From Achatina immaculata (lineage: Eukaryota; Mollusca; Gastropoda; Stylommatophora; Achatinidae): a DNA stretch of 64,000 nt. Positions 23,461 through 37,500 of this stretch are shown here, one piece after another; positions within the stretch are counted from its first letter, which is position 1, and each line of letters begins with the position of its first letter. The stretch spans positions 288,001 through 352,000 of the forward strand of contig CM019716.1 of the NCBI GenBank assembly GCA_009760885.1, written 5' to 3'. The notes below the pieces were generated by a model. That model did no database searches. It saw nothing but the letters and a program-made list of their open reading frames with translations, and was not told the DNA's origin. The position numbers were made by a program, and so were the translations under genes.

Positions 23461-26400
23461 GTCACTGTATTTATTTTACTTTACTTTCTTCATTTTCACA
23501 ACCTACTACCCCTTGTATGTGTCCTAGTAGATAAAGGTGAATGGTTCAGTTTAAAAAAGAAATGAGTAGAGTGGGCAGAAGTAAGAAAATGGCAGAAAAG
23601 ATGAGCACATATTAATGACAGACATACAACAATCCAATATTGCGGCCAAATACATTTTTCAAGGATCACATACAGCACCAACAGAACAGATAAAAACATG
23701 AAAAATTTGTGAACATTTTAACATTTTCAAAAAATCCTCTGCAAGAAAGACGGGCACAAGATACGCCCAGATAGTCGTAGGTAAGTACAAAGTGAAAGCA
23801 AGCGATTGACTAAAACATGAGGCAAAAGGAGGAAGATAAAAGTTACCATATGGCAAACATCATGGGGTTATGCCCCAGATGACTCCAGCTTGTTTCCTTC
23901 GGATACCTATGACTTCATCAAACGTCGACTAGATGGCGCAGATAACAAAAGTGAGAAAACAATATGAGGGTGAGGATGGGGTGAGGGGGTGGGTGGGTTG
24001 CGGGTTGGGGGGGAAGGTTGGGGGGAAGGGTGGCTGAAACAAGGTTTAGAGTGGGGAGAGATTACTCAGAGGACAAGACGATCGCTTAGGATGCCCAGAC
24101 AAGGAAACTATCAAAGCCTTCTAGCAGCTGGAGAAGAAGGATAAGAAAGGGCTGGGAAAATTAACCTTACGTTGCCTGCGACGAGAATGAGAAAATGTCG
24201 GCGAAATGAGTGGGACTAAGACAAGAAAATTGGACATGAATTGCAGAAATAGAAGGAGCTAGCACACTAAGTGGAAATGAAAGTAGTTTAAAGATAGCTG
24301 AATTTATTGTGAATTCCAGCAGAGTTGAGACAGGCAGTCTGGAAAATAAGACGCTGGTCCAGAGATCGTTCATCAGAAGAACAAAAGCGGATTGCACTGA
24401 CAGAAATGTTCCGGTTTCCTTGGTGGTCTCCTTGACAGAAGTACTTGGCGATCAGTGTCAGTATCATCTTGAATATGTCGTTCAGATGTTGGCGAAACCG
24501 ATCTCTTAAGCATAAGCCAGTCTCCTCTGTACATTTCATATTGCATCGCTTGCACACAATGGCATAAATGACTTTGCGAGAAATGCAGGTAAAGCCTTCC
24601 TGAACTGATGACGTGTACTTCTGGAAGGAAACCTGGCTCGTCTTAACAACAAACGGACAAGTACTGCATCTTCGACGACCACAACTTTTAGTACAGAAAA
24701 AAGTCTTGTGCGCTGACTTGACACGACTTCTAAGAGGTCATTGACCTTCCTGTCCTATCCCTTCTGTACACCAGCAATGGGGGTTCCTCAGAGAGTTCAC
24801 ATTTATCAGGCTCAATCTGGAGATAACGAAACAAGATGTTATTCATTGCCAAACTGGGGGGGGGGGGGGGCGGTACGCAAGTAACAGTTTTACTCTGTCC
24901 GAGATGCAAGATGATTTATGAGTAAAGGCTTGTTGTTGCGAGATATATGACTGATGCGGTTCCAGGACAAAGTGAGAACATATTCCGTAAAGTTGTGTCA
25001 ACGAAAGAAAGCCAGATTAATTTCCAACATCCCGTGGGCTTGATTATGGAAATCAAGATCCCCAGCACATAAATGTCGCAACCTAAGGAGTTGAGAAAAA
25101 GGAAAAGAGTCCTTATACGTTCCGGTGTGAGAGTAGGAGTACAAGATATAACTGTGAGAGTCAGTGAGTTAATAGTAGGCTGAGGAGATAAATCCTGAAG
25201 GACCGATAGTGACGGTAATGTCGAGACAGTTTACAGAAGTTGTAGAGACATGGGAGGTGAAAGAAATCATCATCATCATGTGCCGTGCCGACTGGCGTTG
25301 GCTATTATGCTTCTCCAGAGTACGCGATCCTTCATGCAGGCCATCAGCTCAGTTGGTGATCTCCTCTCACACCATCCCGTCAGACTGTCCAGTATCATTT
25401 CTCTTGGTCTTCCTCTTGATCTTCTTCCTTCTATTTTTCCTGTTGTTATAATATTTTCAATGCCCCCTCTTCTCATTGCATGTCCTATGAAAGTACATTG
25501 TCTCTCTCTTATCTTTTTAACAAGGTTTTTTGTCTCTCCAGCTCTTCTCATACATTCTTCATTAGTGATTTTTGCTGTCCAGGGGATTCGCAACATTCTT
25601 CTAAAAAACCACATTTCTGCTGCTTCCAATGATTTTTGTGCAGACTTGCCTATTGTCCATGATTCACTTCCATATAACAAGATAGGTTCAATATAGCATT
25701 TTAGGACTCGTTTTCTAACATTCATTGATAAGGATGTGTTGGTCAATATGTTTCTCATTCTCTGAAATGCAGTCTTTGCTTGGCCTATTCTGTTCCTAAT
25801 TTCTGTTGTGCATTTCCCATCTGAAGTTATAGAAAGAAATCGCAGGATTAAATTTCTTTATGAATCTGATGAAATTGTCAAGGTCATCAATCTAGCGCCT
25901 TTATGAGGGGAGTAAAAGTGCTCTATAAGATTCCAAGAACATTTATTCGAAATGACACATGAACAGATGCGTGGTTAGGACTCATTTTTGTGCCCATGGC
26001 CACAACGTCGATCTGGTCGAATTACAGGCCATTGGACTCAAACGAGTTGAGTTCGAGGACAAGTCGTGTAGAATAGTGGAAGTATGAAAAGAAGGATCTT
26101 ATTTTTTATCTGGAAGAACTCGGCAGTCTTAAGTCCCTGGTCAAGAGGGTTGGGTGTATACAAGGGAACTATATCTAGAGTGATGGTACGGTAAGTGTGA
26201 CCAGGCAAGAAGGTAAGAGTCTCAAAAGTAGTGAGAGCGAGATTAGTGTCCTTCAGATAAGTAAGCAGACTAGTCATGGGATGTTGAAAGATATTGTCCA
26301 GAAAGTCAGAGATTTGTTCCGCAGGATAGAAGCAAGATGAAACTATGGGCCTTCCTGGACTGCCTGGGTTGTGATTCTAAGAAGATATATAAAAGGATGG

Positions 26401-29400
26401 TTCCCCTAAACAGATATCGTGGATACGTAGATGAGTAGCTGAAGAAGAAAGACCAATCTCACGGATGAGTTCGTTGATCGTGTCTGGAACCTGATGGTTG
26501 TTGGTCAGAGTCGAATCTTGAGGGCGAGGAGCATAGAATTTTGGGTTGCTCATATGAAACATGGCCTCAAGAATGTATAATTCTCTTTTCCAACAAGCGA
26601 TGCCCCCACCCTTGCATGCACTTTTGATGAGGATATATTGTCTGCGCTGAAGTTGTGGAAGTTGTGAAAGTACGCGATTCTCCCTGAGGGTCAGTTTAGA
26701 GTTTCATACACAGGGAAGGCGAAGCTTGCTAATTTCATGAAGAGTGTAATCAATGTAAAGGTTCAGGGATCGAGACGCACCGTCAGATTGTATCCAGTTG
26801 GGTTGTTGTTGTGAGAAACGAGAGAAAGGGTCACCATCAGAAGTAGACTAAGATGATGAAAGTTGAGCTAAGTCGTGGAAATGGCATTTCAAGCGCAGAC
26901 TACGATTAAATCGATGGACATCTTGAAGGAGTGAGAATTGGTCAACAGATGGACGGAAGGGAAGAAATTGCAAATCTTTACCTAAGACGGACAATTTATC
27001 AGCCGACAGTGGAAGATCAGGAACAATGCAGACAACTTTAGCGGGAGCAGAGACGATCGTGGATCGAGAAATGGTTGCAGTAGGACGGATAGCAGAAAGT
27101 TTTTTTTTTGAGAGTATATAGTTGCAAGTAGGCCACTATTGTACAGCTGCAAATAGGTCATTCATAACTGTCTCTGTCAGTCTTTCATAAACATCTCTTT
27201 CTGTCTTTTATAATCTATTCTTTCCCCTATCACCAGTGACCCCGCTTTAGCAAATGATAAGAAGAAGCACTTCACCTCTCACGTAAATTTTTTTATCAAC
27301 TGTCTTCGCCTGAAGAACAAAAGTGTTGGTCACCGCCTTCAGATGGCTGAAACCAAATGTGTTTTTCAGTGCATTCGCTGTGTTGTCGAAGAACACACTA
27401 AACAATTGGATGGAGAATGCCCATGGCACGGTTAAACTTAGAGGAAAACCTTTAAGGGTGACCTTCAGGCGAAGACAGTTGTTAAAAAAGTTTACGTGAG
27501 AGGTGAAGCGCGTCTTCTTATAAGTTGCTAAAGAGAGGTCACCGGTGGTTGGGGAAAGAATAGATTATAAAACACAGAAAGAGATGGTTATGAAAGACTG
27601 ACAGAGACAGTTATGAATGACCTATTTGCAGCTGTACAATAGTGGCCTACTTGCAACTATATACTCTCAAAAAAAAAAAACTTTCTGCTATCCGTCCTAC
27701 TGCAACCATTCCTCGATCCACGATCGTCTCTGCTCCCGCTAAAGTTGTCTGCATTGTTCCTGATCTTCCACTGTCGGCTGATAAATTGTCTGTCTTAGGT
27801 AAAGATTTGCAATTTCTTCCCCTCCATCCATCTGTTGACCAGTTCTCACTCCTTCAAGATGTCCATCGATTTAATCGTAGTCTGCGCTTGAAATGCCATT
27901 TCCACGACTTAGCTCAACTTTCATCATCTTAGTCTACTTCTGATGATGACCCTTTCTCTCGTTTCTCACAACAACAACCCAACTGGATACAATCTGACGG
28001 TGCGTCTCGATCCCTGAACCTTTACATTGATTACACTCTTCATGAAATTAGCAAGCTTCGCCTTCCCTGTGTATGAAACTCTAAACTGACCCTCAGGGAG
28101 AATCGCGTACTTTCACAACTTCCACAACTTCAGCGCAGACAATATATCCTCATCAAAAGTGCATGCAAGGGTGGGGGCATCGCTTGTTGGAAAAGAGAAT
28201 TATACATTCTTGAGGCCATGTTTCATATGAGCAACCCAAAATTCTATGCTCCTCGCCCTCAAGATTCGACTCTGACCAACAACCATCAGGTTCCAGACAC
28301 GGTCAACGAACTCATCCGCGAGACTGGTCTTTCTTCTTCTGCTACTCATCTACGTATCCACGATATCTGCTTAGGGGAACCATCCTTTTATCTATCTTCT
28401 TAGAATCACAACCCAGGCAGTCCAGGAAGGCCCATAGTTTCATCTTGCTTCTATCCTACGGAACAAATCTCTGACTTTCTGGACAATATCTTTCAACATC
28501 CCATGACTAGTCTGCTTACTTATCTGAAGGACACTAATCTCGCTCTCACTACTTTTGAGACTCTTACCTTCTTGCCTGGTCACACTTACCGTACCATCAC
28601 TCTAGATGTAGTTCCCTTGTACACACCCAACCCTCTTGACCAGGGACTTAAGACTGCCGAGTTCTTTCAGATAAAAGATAAGATCCTTCTATTCATACTT
28701 CCACTATTCTACACGACTTGTCCTCGAACTCAACTCGTTTGAGTCCAATGGCCTGTAATTCGACCAGATCGACGTTGTGGTCATGGGCACAAAAATGAGT
28801 CCTAACCACGCATCTGTTCATGTGTTATTTCGAACAAATGTTCTTGGAGTCTTATAGAGCACTTTTACTCCCCTCATAAAGACGCTAGATTGATGACCGT
28901 GACAATTTCATCAGATTCATAAAGAAATTTAATCCTGCGATTTCTTTCACCTACCATGTCTCTACAACTTCTGTAAACTGTCTCGACATTACCGTCACTA
29001 TCGGTCCTTCCGGATTTATCTCCTTAGTCTTCTATTAACTCACTGACTCTCACAGCTATATCTTGTACTCCTCCTCTCACCACATAACGTATAAGGACTC
29101 TTTTCCTTTCCTCGGCTCTCTAGGTTACGACATTTATGTGCTGGGGATCTTGATTTCCATAATCAAGCCCACGGGATGTTGGAAATTAATCTGGCTTTCT
29201 TTCGTTGACACGTCTTTACGGAATATGTTCTCACTTTGTCCTGGAACCGCATCAGTTATATATCTCGCAACAACAAGCCTTTACTCATAAATCATCTTGC
29301 ATCTCGGACAGAGTAAAACTGTTACTCGCGTACCGTTCCCCCCCCCCCCCCAGTTTGGCAGTGAATGACATCTTGTTTCGTTATCTCTAGATTGAGCCTG

Positions 29401-31255
29401 ATAAATGTGAACTCTCTGTGGAACCCCCATTGGTGGTGTACAGAAGGGATGGGACAGGAATGTCAATGACCTCTTAGAAGTCGTGTCAAGTCAGCGTACA
29501 AGACTTTTTCTGTACCAAAAGTTGTGGTCGTCGAAGATGCAGTACTTGTCCGTTTGTTGTTAAGACGAGCCAGTTTTCCTTCCAGAAGTACACGTCGTCG
29601 TTTCAGGAAGGCTTTACCTACATTTCTCGCAAAGCCATTTATGTCATTATGTGCAAGCGATGCAATATGAAATGTACAGAGGAGACTGGCTTATGCTTAA
29701 GAAATCGGTTTCGCCAGCATCTGAACGACATATTCAAGATGATACTGTCACTGATCGCCAAGTACTTCTGTCAAGGAGACCACCAAGGAAACCGGAACAT
29801 TTCTGTCAGTGCAATCCGCTTTTGTTCTTCTGATGAACGATCTCTGGACCAGCGTCTTATTTTCCAGACTGCCTGTCTCAACTCTGCTGGAATTCACAAT
29901 AAATTCAGCTATCTTTAAACTACTTTCATTTCCACTTAGTGTGCTACCTCTTTCTATTTCTGCTATTCATGTCCAATTTTCTTGTCTTAGTCCCACTCAT
30001 TTCGCCGACATTTTCTCATTCTCGTCGCAGGCAACGTAGGGTTAATTTTCCCAGCCCTTTCTTATCCTTCTTCTCCAGCTGCTAGAAGGCTTTGATAGTT
30101 TCCTTGTCTGGGCATCCTAAGCGAGCAGTCTTGTCCTCTGAGTAATCTCTCCCCACTCTAAACCTTGTTTCAGCCACCCTTCCCCTCAACCTTCCCCCCC
30201 CCCCCAAACCCGCAACCCACCCACCCACCCCCACCCCATCCTCATCCTCATATTGTTTTCTCACTTTTGTTATCTGCGCCATCTGGTCGACGTTTGATGA
30301 AGTCATAGGTATCCGAAGGAAACAAACTGGAGTCATCTGGGGCATAACCCCATGATGTTTGCCATATGGTAACTTTTATTTTCCTCTCTTTACCTCATGT
30401 TTTAGTCAATCGCTTGCTTTCACTTTGTACTTACCTACGACTATCTGGGCGCATCTTGTGCCCGTCTTTCTTGCAGAGGATTTTTGAAAATGTTAAAATG
30501 TTCACAAATTTTTCATGTTTTTATCTGTTCTGTTGGTGCTGTATGTGATCCTTGAAAAACAGTTTTTTGCCGCAATATTGGATTGTTGTATGTCCTTCAT
30601 TAACATGTGCTCATCTTTTCTACCATTTTCCCTGTCCTTCCTCCCCGTCGATACCCCCATGAACGGGTCCGAAGTGGCTGACGTGGCAAAGATCGCTGTA
30701 GTCCCCATGGCGGTGGAATCTGCTGAAGAACCGTTGTGCCTTTTAATGCTTTTGAGCTTCACGCAGGGGTGGCATGGATGGTCACCGTAACCTTCTCTCC
30801 GTGCGACCCGATGTTGTGCTTCAACACTCTAATTGCATCGGCTGCAGGGAACATCCTGTCCGCAATTTCAGAGAGAGAGAGAGGAAAAAAAACCCAGTAA
30901 TAACGGCTTTGAACAGACGCTCCTGCGGATGTCCTTTGTAGTTCAAATATATTACCTCTAGTTATCATAAATTACCTGCAGATATCATAAATTGCTTGCA
31001 GCTAATATAAATTACTTGCAGCTAAGATAAATTATTTGCAGCTATCAAATTATTTGCAGCTGTCATAAATTACCTGCAGCTATCATAAATTACTTGTAGC
31101 TATCATAAATTACTTGTAGGTGACATGAACAGCCACAAACATGAAATGCTTGCAGGTGTTTCTGTTTTACTGCCAACTTTCTCCACCTTCTGACACCAGT
31201 CCATCTACTTAGCTTATATAGACAACTACTATTACTTATTCTTCTTCTTCTTCTT

Positions 31256-31298
<43 letters not shown>

Positions 31299-34200
31299 TG
31301 CTCTTTTTTTTTTTTTGTAAAACGAGTCAGTTATTCATTATATGTTGTAGTGATTAAACGACTCCACTTTGTTTTGTCCTTGATATTTCCAAACATTTAC
31401 GTTTTGATTTCTCTTCCTGTGTCATGTAATCAACGTGATAACACATTTACTTCTCCGTCCTCTTGTCTTTTTTTCTTTTTACCCTTGAGTTTTCCAGTAT
31501 TATGTATTGATTTATTCATTCATTTGCATGTCCCTTACGGAACTTTGCCACCCTAACAGCACTCCTGTAGGCCTCTCGGTTGAGAGCAAGATGGCCTGCT
31601 GCTGATGCATCATCCATTACACTGATGATATATGATATACAGTGCTTAAAAGCATCATCATCATCATCAGCAGGTACCGTGCCGACTGGCATTGGCTATT
31701 ATACTTCTCCAGAGCACACGATCCTTCATGTAGGTCATCAGCTCAGTTGGTGATCTCCTCTCACACCATCCCGTCAGACTGTCCAGTATCATTTCTCTTG
31801 GTCTTCCTCTTGATCTTCTTTCTTCTATTTTTTCTGTTATAATATTTGCAATGCCCCCTCTTCTCATTGCATGTACTATGAAAGTACATTGTCTCTCTCT
31901 TATTTTTTTTTGACAAAATTTTTTGTCTCTCCAGTTCTTATCATACATTCTTCATTAATTATTTTTGTTGTCCAGGGGATTCGTAACATTCTTCTAATAA
32001 ACCACATTTCTGCTGCTTCTAATGATTTTTGTGCAGACCTGCCTATTGTCCATGGTTCACTTCTATATAACAAGATAGGTTCAATACAGCATTTTAGGAC
32101 TTGTTTTCTAACATTCATTGATAAGAATGTGTTGGATAATATGTTTCTCATTCTCTGAAATGCAGAATAGTTCCGTTTAATTTTATACTGCATGTTGGTG
32201 GATTCTGTTTCTTAGATATAACCATAGTCTCTGTCGTTTCATGTTCAAATTAAGGCCTTTCTGTTCACTTTTTTTTTGGCGACTTTATACAAGAGATTTT
32301 GCAGGTCTTGTTGGTTCTCAGCTATCAGTACTGTGTCGTTAGAATAACGAAGGTTGTTAATATTGTATCCTCCAATTTTTATGCCTGGTTCTGTGATGAT
32401 CGTTCTTAGAATATTCTCGCTGTACAGAGAAAAAAGGTCTGGAGATAGTACACATCCTTGTCGCACCCCTTGTTTTATAGGTTGATATTTTCCAGTTCTA
32501 TTTTGAACTCGAATTGCTACTTCTTGGAGCTAGTATAGATGTTTTACAATCCTCAAATCTTTGCCGTCTATGTCGATGTCTTCAATCATTTTAATAATTT
32601 CATTACGTTTCACTTTGTCGAATGCCTTGGTATAATAATGAAGCATAAGTAGAGATCTTTCTGTACTTCTAAAGTTCTTTCTGTTAGTGTTCGTAAAGCA
32701 TAAATGGCATTGTGTGTTACCTTTCCTTCAACAAATCCAAACTGTTCATCTGCTATTTCCATTTTTATCTTTTTCCTTGTTCTTCTCATAATGATTCTCA
32801 GAAGTAGCTTCGTTATGTGACATGAGAGGCTGATAGTCCGGTGGTCATCACATTCCTTTGCACCTGGTTTCTTTGGTAGTGCTATAAACGTGGATTTAAG
32901 CAAGTCACTGGGAATATAACCACTGTTGTAAATGTCATTTAGTAACTTGGTTATTATTTTTATTCCTGTCTCCTCTAGTGCATCTATTTTTTCTATTGTT
33001 ATATTATCAGGCCCAGTCGCTTTTCCTTTCTTTATGTGTTTGATGGCATCTATGATTTCATCTTCAAGTATTGGCTCTCCATCACATTTTTCAGTATCTG
33101 GTGTTAATTCTGATCTTTCTCCTCCATATAGCTCACCGATGTACTCTGTCCACAATGTCTTCTTTTCCCATTAACATTTTACCTTCTTTTGATTTCAGGC
33201 ATCCTGTGGTATATTTAGTCTTCTTGCCTGTGAGTTCACTAATTCGTTTGTGCATGTTTTTGCTGTCTTTATTATGAGAGTCCTCTATTTGTCTTCACTG
33301 TTATTTAACTAAACTTCCTTTGCTTCTCTGCATTTGCGTCTTATTTCTTTATTTATTTTGCTATATTTTTCTTGGTTATTTTTATTCCTCCTCCTCTTGT
33401 CCATCAGTCCTAAGATGTCGTCTGTCATCCATTTATTTTGAGGGGTTTCTTTTTTCAGTGGTATTATCTCCTTAACAGTTTGGTGGATAGAATCTCTTAA
33501 CATTTCCCATTGTTCATCTATACTATTTATCTTTGCTATTGCATTGTATCTATTTGTTATAATAACTTTGTATTGCTCTCGCAGTTCTTGGTCATTTTTA
33601 AGGAGTTCTGAATTCAGTTTGATGTTTCTCACTTTTCTGCATGCTTTCTTTAGCTTTATTCTAATTTTTCCACAGAGTGGGTCATGGTCACTATTGCAGT
33701 CAGCTCCTGGCATGGTTTTTGTCAGTAATGCATTCCAGAATCGTTTGTTAATTAATACGTTGTCTATCTGGTCAAAAGTCTTTTTGTCTGGGCTGCACCA
33801 TGTTGCCAGTGTTCGGGGATGTTGTTTAAACCAGGTGTTTCCTACAACCATGCTGTGTATTCTTGCCCATTTAATTAATTTACTACCTCTGTCATTCCTC
33901 TCCCCCAGTCCATAGTCACCAACGATGTCTGAAGTTCTTCCTTTACCAACTTTGGCATTAAAATCTCCCATGACTATAGTAACTTAATATGACTTTGTGT
34001 GTTTTAGGGCTGTCTCTATGTCATTATAAAATAGCTGAACATCTTCTTCAGAATTTTCAGATGTTGGAGCGTACACTTGTATAATATTTATGTTTATTGG
34101 TCGTCCTTTCAGTTTGTCTAGCAGGACTCGGTCCGAGATGTTCAGATATCCTACAATTGTCCTTGCTGTTTGTTCCTCAAATATTATTCCTGCTTAAAAG

Positions 34201-34554
34201 CATACAGGCTAATAGTGTGTCTACGCTGTTTAACAAATTGTTATCTGTGATAGGAAGACAATCTTTTAGTGATAAGATAGCAAGTATGTACACGTCAGCA
34301 GTTTTTGTAAAGTATCACTTAGTCTGAGCATTGACACTGGTGATATCTGATCTGAGCTGGTGAGTCATAGCACATTTTTACTGTCTGGTCAAATATAAAG
34401 CGTAGGGCAAAGACAAGTCATTTTGGAGTTGCTTTTTTCTAAAGACAATTATTCTGTCTCACTTTCGGGTACTATGACTGCATGTGTGCTTTCTGACTTC
34501 AGTCTTTTCTTGTATTCTTCTCTTAAATCCACACAGTCATATGTCTCCGGATTT

Positions 34555-34592
<38 letters not shown>

Positions 34593-37500
34593 TCACACAC
34601 ACACACACTCCCCCATCACGCAAACACACTGCCTTACGTATTGCTATATTTAGACACAGTCTATCGATAGAAAACCGTACCCAAATCTACAGAGGACAAA
34701 AGGGAACTCATCGTCGTTCTTTCACTCCCTAAGTGAAATGATGCTTCACTAGACTAAAATGGATGAATATGATCGTCATTGTCTTATGGTGAGACAGTTA
34801 ATAAATGAAAGATGCACAGAAGTTTGACTAAATCGATGGCTCTTAACACTTGGGGGGGGGGGGGTTAAATGCTCCCAGATAGACGCAGTGGCCCCTCCTT
34901 TAACAATATGGCCATAAAAAGAACAGATGATTTTTAGATTTTAAAAATTTAATCCATACAGTCCATTGGCTGGTTCTTGGACCCCCAAAAATCCTTCCAT
35001 GAACCCCACATTAAGAACCACTGGCTTAGATAAACGGCATGCAATTCCACTTCGTGTTTTCGTTTCTTAATTCACTTGTCTTTTTTTGTGGCACTTCTTC
35101 TATTATGCTCTGAATTCTAAGATATTTTCACATTTTTTTGTGTGGTATTCCTGGTGTCATGCTCACATTTCTTAATTCATTTATCATATTGTGAGGCACT
35201 CCTTCTATTATGCTCCTAATTTCTTAATTTTGTGATACTTTTTGTAATATTCTCTACTTTCTTAATTATGTTTAATGGACTAAACTGCATTTCTTAACGA
35301 ATTTTCAAGGTCGCTCTGGCAAAAGATGTCCCTCTTAAATTTGAGATTATTCAAGGCGGCCACCTGAACCACGTCGGTCGTCTCAAATCATCGGATGGAA
35401 CCAAAAGTTGCATCGTCAAGGTCTACATGAATTATGCCAAAGTAGGTTGACTTGGTGCTACGTGTGCTCGTACATAAGCTCACATTTAGACTTGGTCTTA
35501 GTTGTTGCATTCTGAAAACGCGCTTTCATGTGTGAATACGTCTTTCGCCAGCATGTTTTTGTGGTTTATGCATATCTATTTACTTACCTTCAGTTTTGCA
35601 CCATCTTATATAGGTACATGTTTGTTGTTGTTTTTTAAATTTCTCCATAAAGCTCTCACATTTTTCTTTTGTTACGTCTTTACAAATGTAGTCTATTAAC
35701 CTAGTCTTTACTTTCAGTATGAGTTCATAAAAACTGAATGTAATAAACTCTGAAACTACGCAGGATAATTCTGATTGCTACGAATCGTATATGACATACT
35801 ACATCTTACATTAGATTGATTGCTTCCCACATTTAGTAAATTAACTCTTTCATTTCTGAATTAGCTTCCATGTTCTGCCAGAATAAATTTTGATGAGAAT
35901 TTTTTAGAGAAAGTGGACGGAAGTTACTCTATAATTTTAAGAAACATGAGTTTGTTTAGAAATGTGCTACTTTTAGTTTTACTCGGACCTGGCTAAAGAT
36001 CGCTATGAGCATTTATTCGTATAGGTGTAGAAGATCTTCCAACACTGCCAATGTTGTTTTGGAGTAAATGAGTTAAGTTTCCCTGACTGCAGTTCACAAA
36101 CTTCACATAGCCAAAATGGCGGTCGTATAAACTGCCCATTCCCTTCCACATCTGCATGTCATAATAAAAATACCTAACACTGATGTCCAAACTTCAGGTG
36201 CAGTTTTTAAAAATTTTGTCAACAGTTTCTGGGGCCTGCTATGCCACTTGAGATAGAGCGCTGTGAGCGAGAGAATCACGCCAGTCATTTGTTCCTGTCC
36301 TTGGTTCCAGGCTGTTGCCCCCGGTCATACTTTTTTGATGAGGTGTATAGCATAGGTCAGTACATGTGATTTAACTTGTCAGTCATACTCAGTATAAATC
36401 AATACATGTGTTCCCACTAAGCTGAGCGCGTGAGCAATCGTTCTTTTTTTGTGTTGCTCAGAAATTTATCATTTCGCTTTCTTGTTTTCATTTATATTAA
36501 TTTGTTCTTAAATTGTCGCACTGCATAAATTATCGCTCATGCAAAAATCTGTTTGCACACATCTAATCATTTCTCAGAACAGGAATTCTTAACCTTTTTT
36601 TTTTTTGGCTTTTGGCCCCTTTCCGCACTGAGAACAGATGTGAACTCCACATTCCGCCATGCTGTGGATCACCTTTCATCCCTAAGAACAGCTGTGGATC
36701 CCCTTTCCTCTCTGAGAACAGCTGTGGACCTTGTTTCCTTCCTAAGAACAGCTGTGGACCCTGTTTCCTTCCTAAGAACAGCTGTGGACCCCATGTCCTC
36801 CCTGAGAACATCTGTGGACACCATTTCCTCCCTGAGAACAGCTGTGGACCCCATTTCCTCCCTTAGAACAGTTGTGGACCCTGTTTCCTTACTAAGAACG
36901 GCTGTGGACCCTGTTTCCTTCCTAAGAACAGCTGTGAACCCCATTTCCTCCCTGAGAACAGTTGTGGACCCTGTTTCCTTCTTAAGAATAGCTGTGGACC
37001 CCATTTCCTCCCTGAGAACAGCTGTGGACCCCATTTCCTCCCTGAGAACAGCTGTGGACCCTATTTCCTCCCTGAGAACAGGTTAAGTTATTAAACCATG
37101 ACAGTTTTATTAAAAATAAAGCAAAAAATATAACCCAGACGATCCTAAGTTTTTTTTTAATGGAGCAAACTCATTTTCTGGTTCGTGGACTCCCCCCCCC
37201 CTCCAAAACCACCACCACCAACCCAGATCCAATGGGTCCATAGACCTCAAGTTAAGAATCACTGCCTTAGATGTAACATTGATCAAAACGTTTGACTGAA
37301 GGAAGTTGTCGGTCATACATATCCTAGGTCAGTACATATAACTTCAACTGTAAGTCATGCCGGAAAACAAAAATGAAAGCAAAAAAAAAAAAAAACGCCA
37401 TTCATAAGTTACAGAGATACCAGCAAACTACACTTTTCCCTCTATGAACGGAACACTGCAGACTTTTAAGCCACTTCTATCGTTCTAAAATGTCACGCAC

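Larger units (their letters stand above)
23571..30641. repeat. Large inverted repeat (palindrome 1) of Penelope-like elements
   Basis: The left arm, about 23571-27316, and the right arm, about 27462-30641, are reverse complements, with a ~145-bp spacer. The same translated segments occur on opposite strands, for example SNPKFYAPRPQDSTLTNNHQ at 26377-26562 (minus) and 28218-28403 (plus). The left arm is longer because of a LINE insertion at 25269-25831. Scattered substitutions show that the arms have diverged slightly. Confidence 0.95.

Noticed and set aside
23571..30641. LTR retrotransposon with inverted LTRs
   Set aside because: The coding blocks are of Penelope type (RT plus GIY-YIG-like), with no protease, integrase or primer-binding site, and the repeats are whole elements rather than LTRs.
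36553..37086. 177-codon plus ORF with SLRTAVDP repeats and a 121-codon minus ORF
   Set aside because: A 30-bp tandem array inside a hAT-type miniature element explains both. There is no start context or conserved flank.
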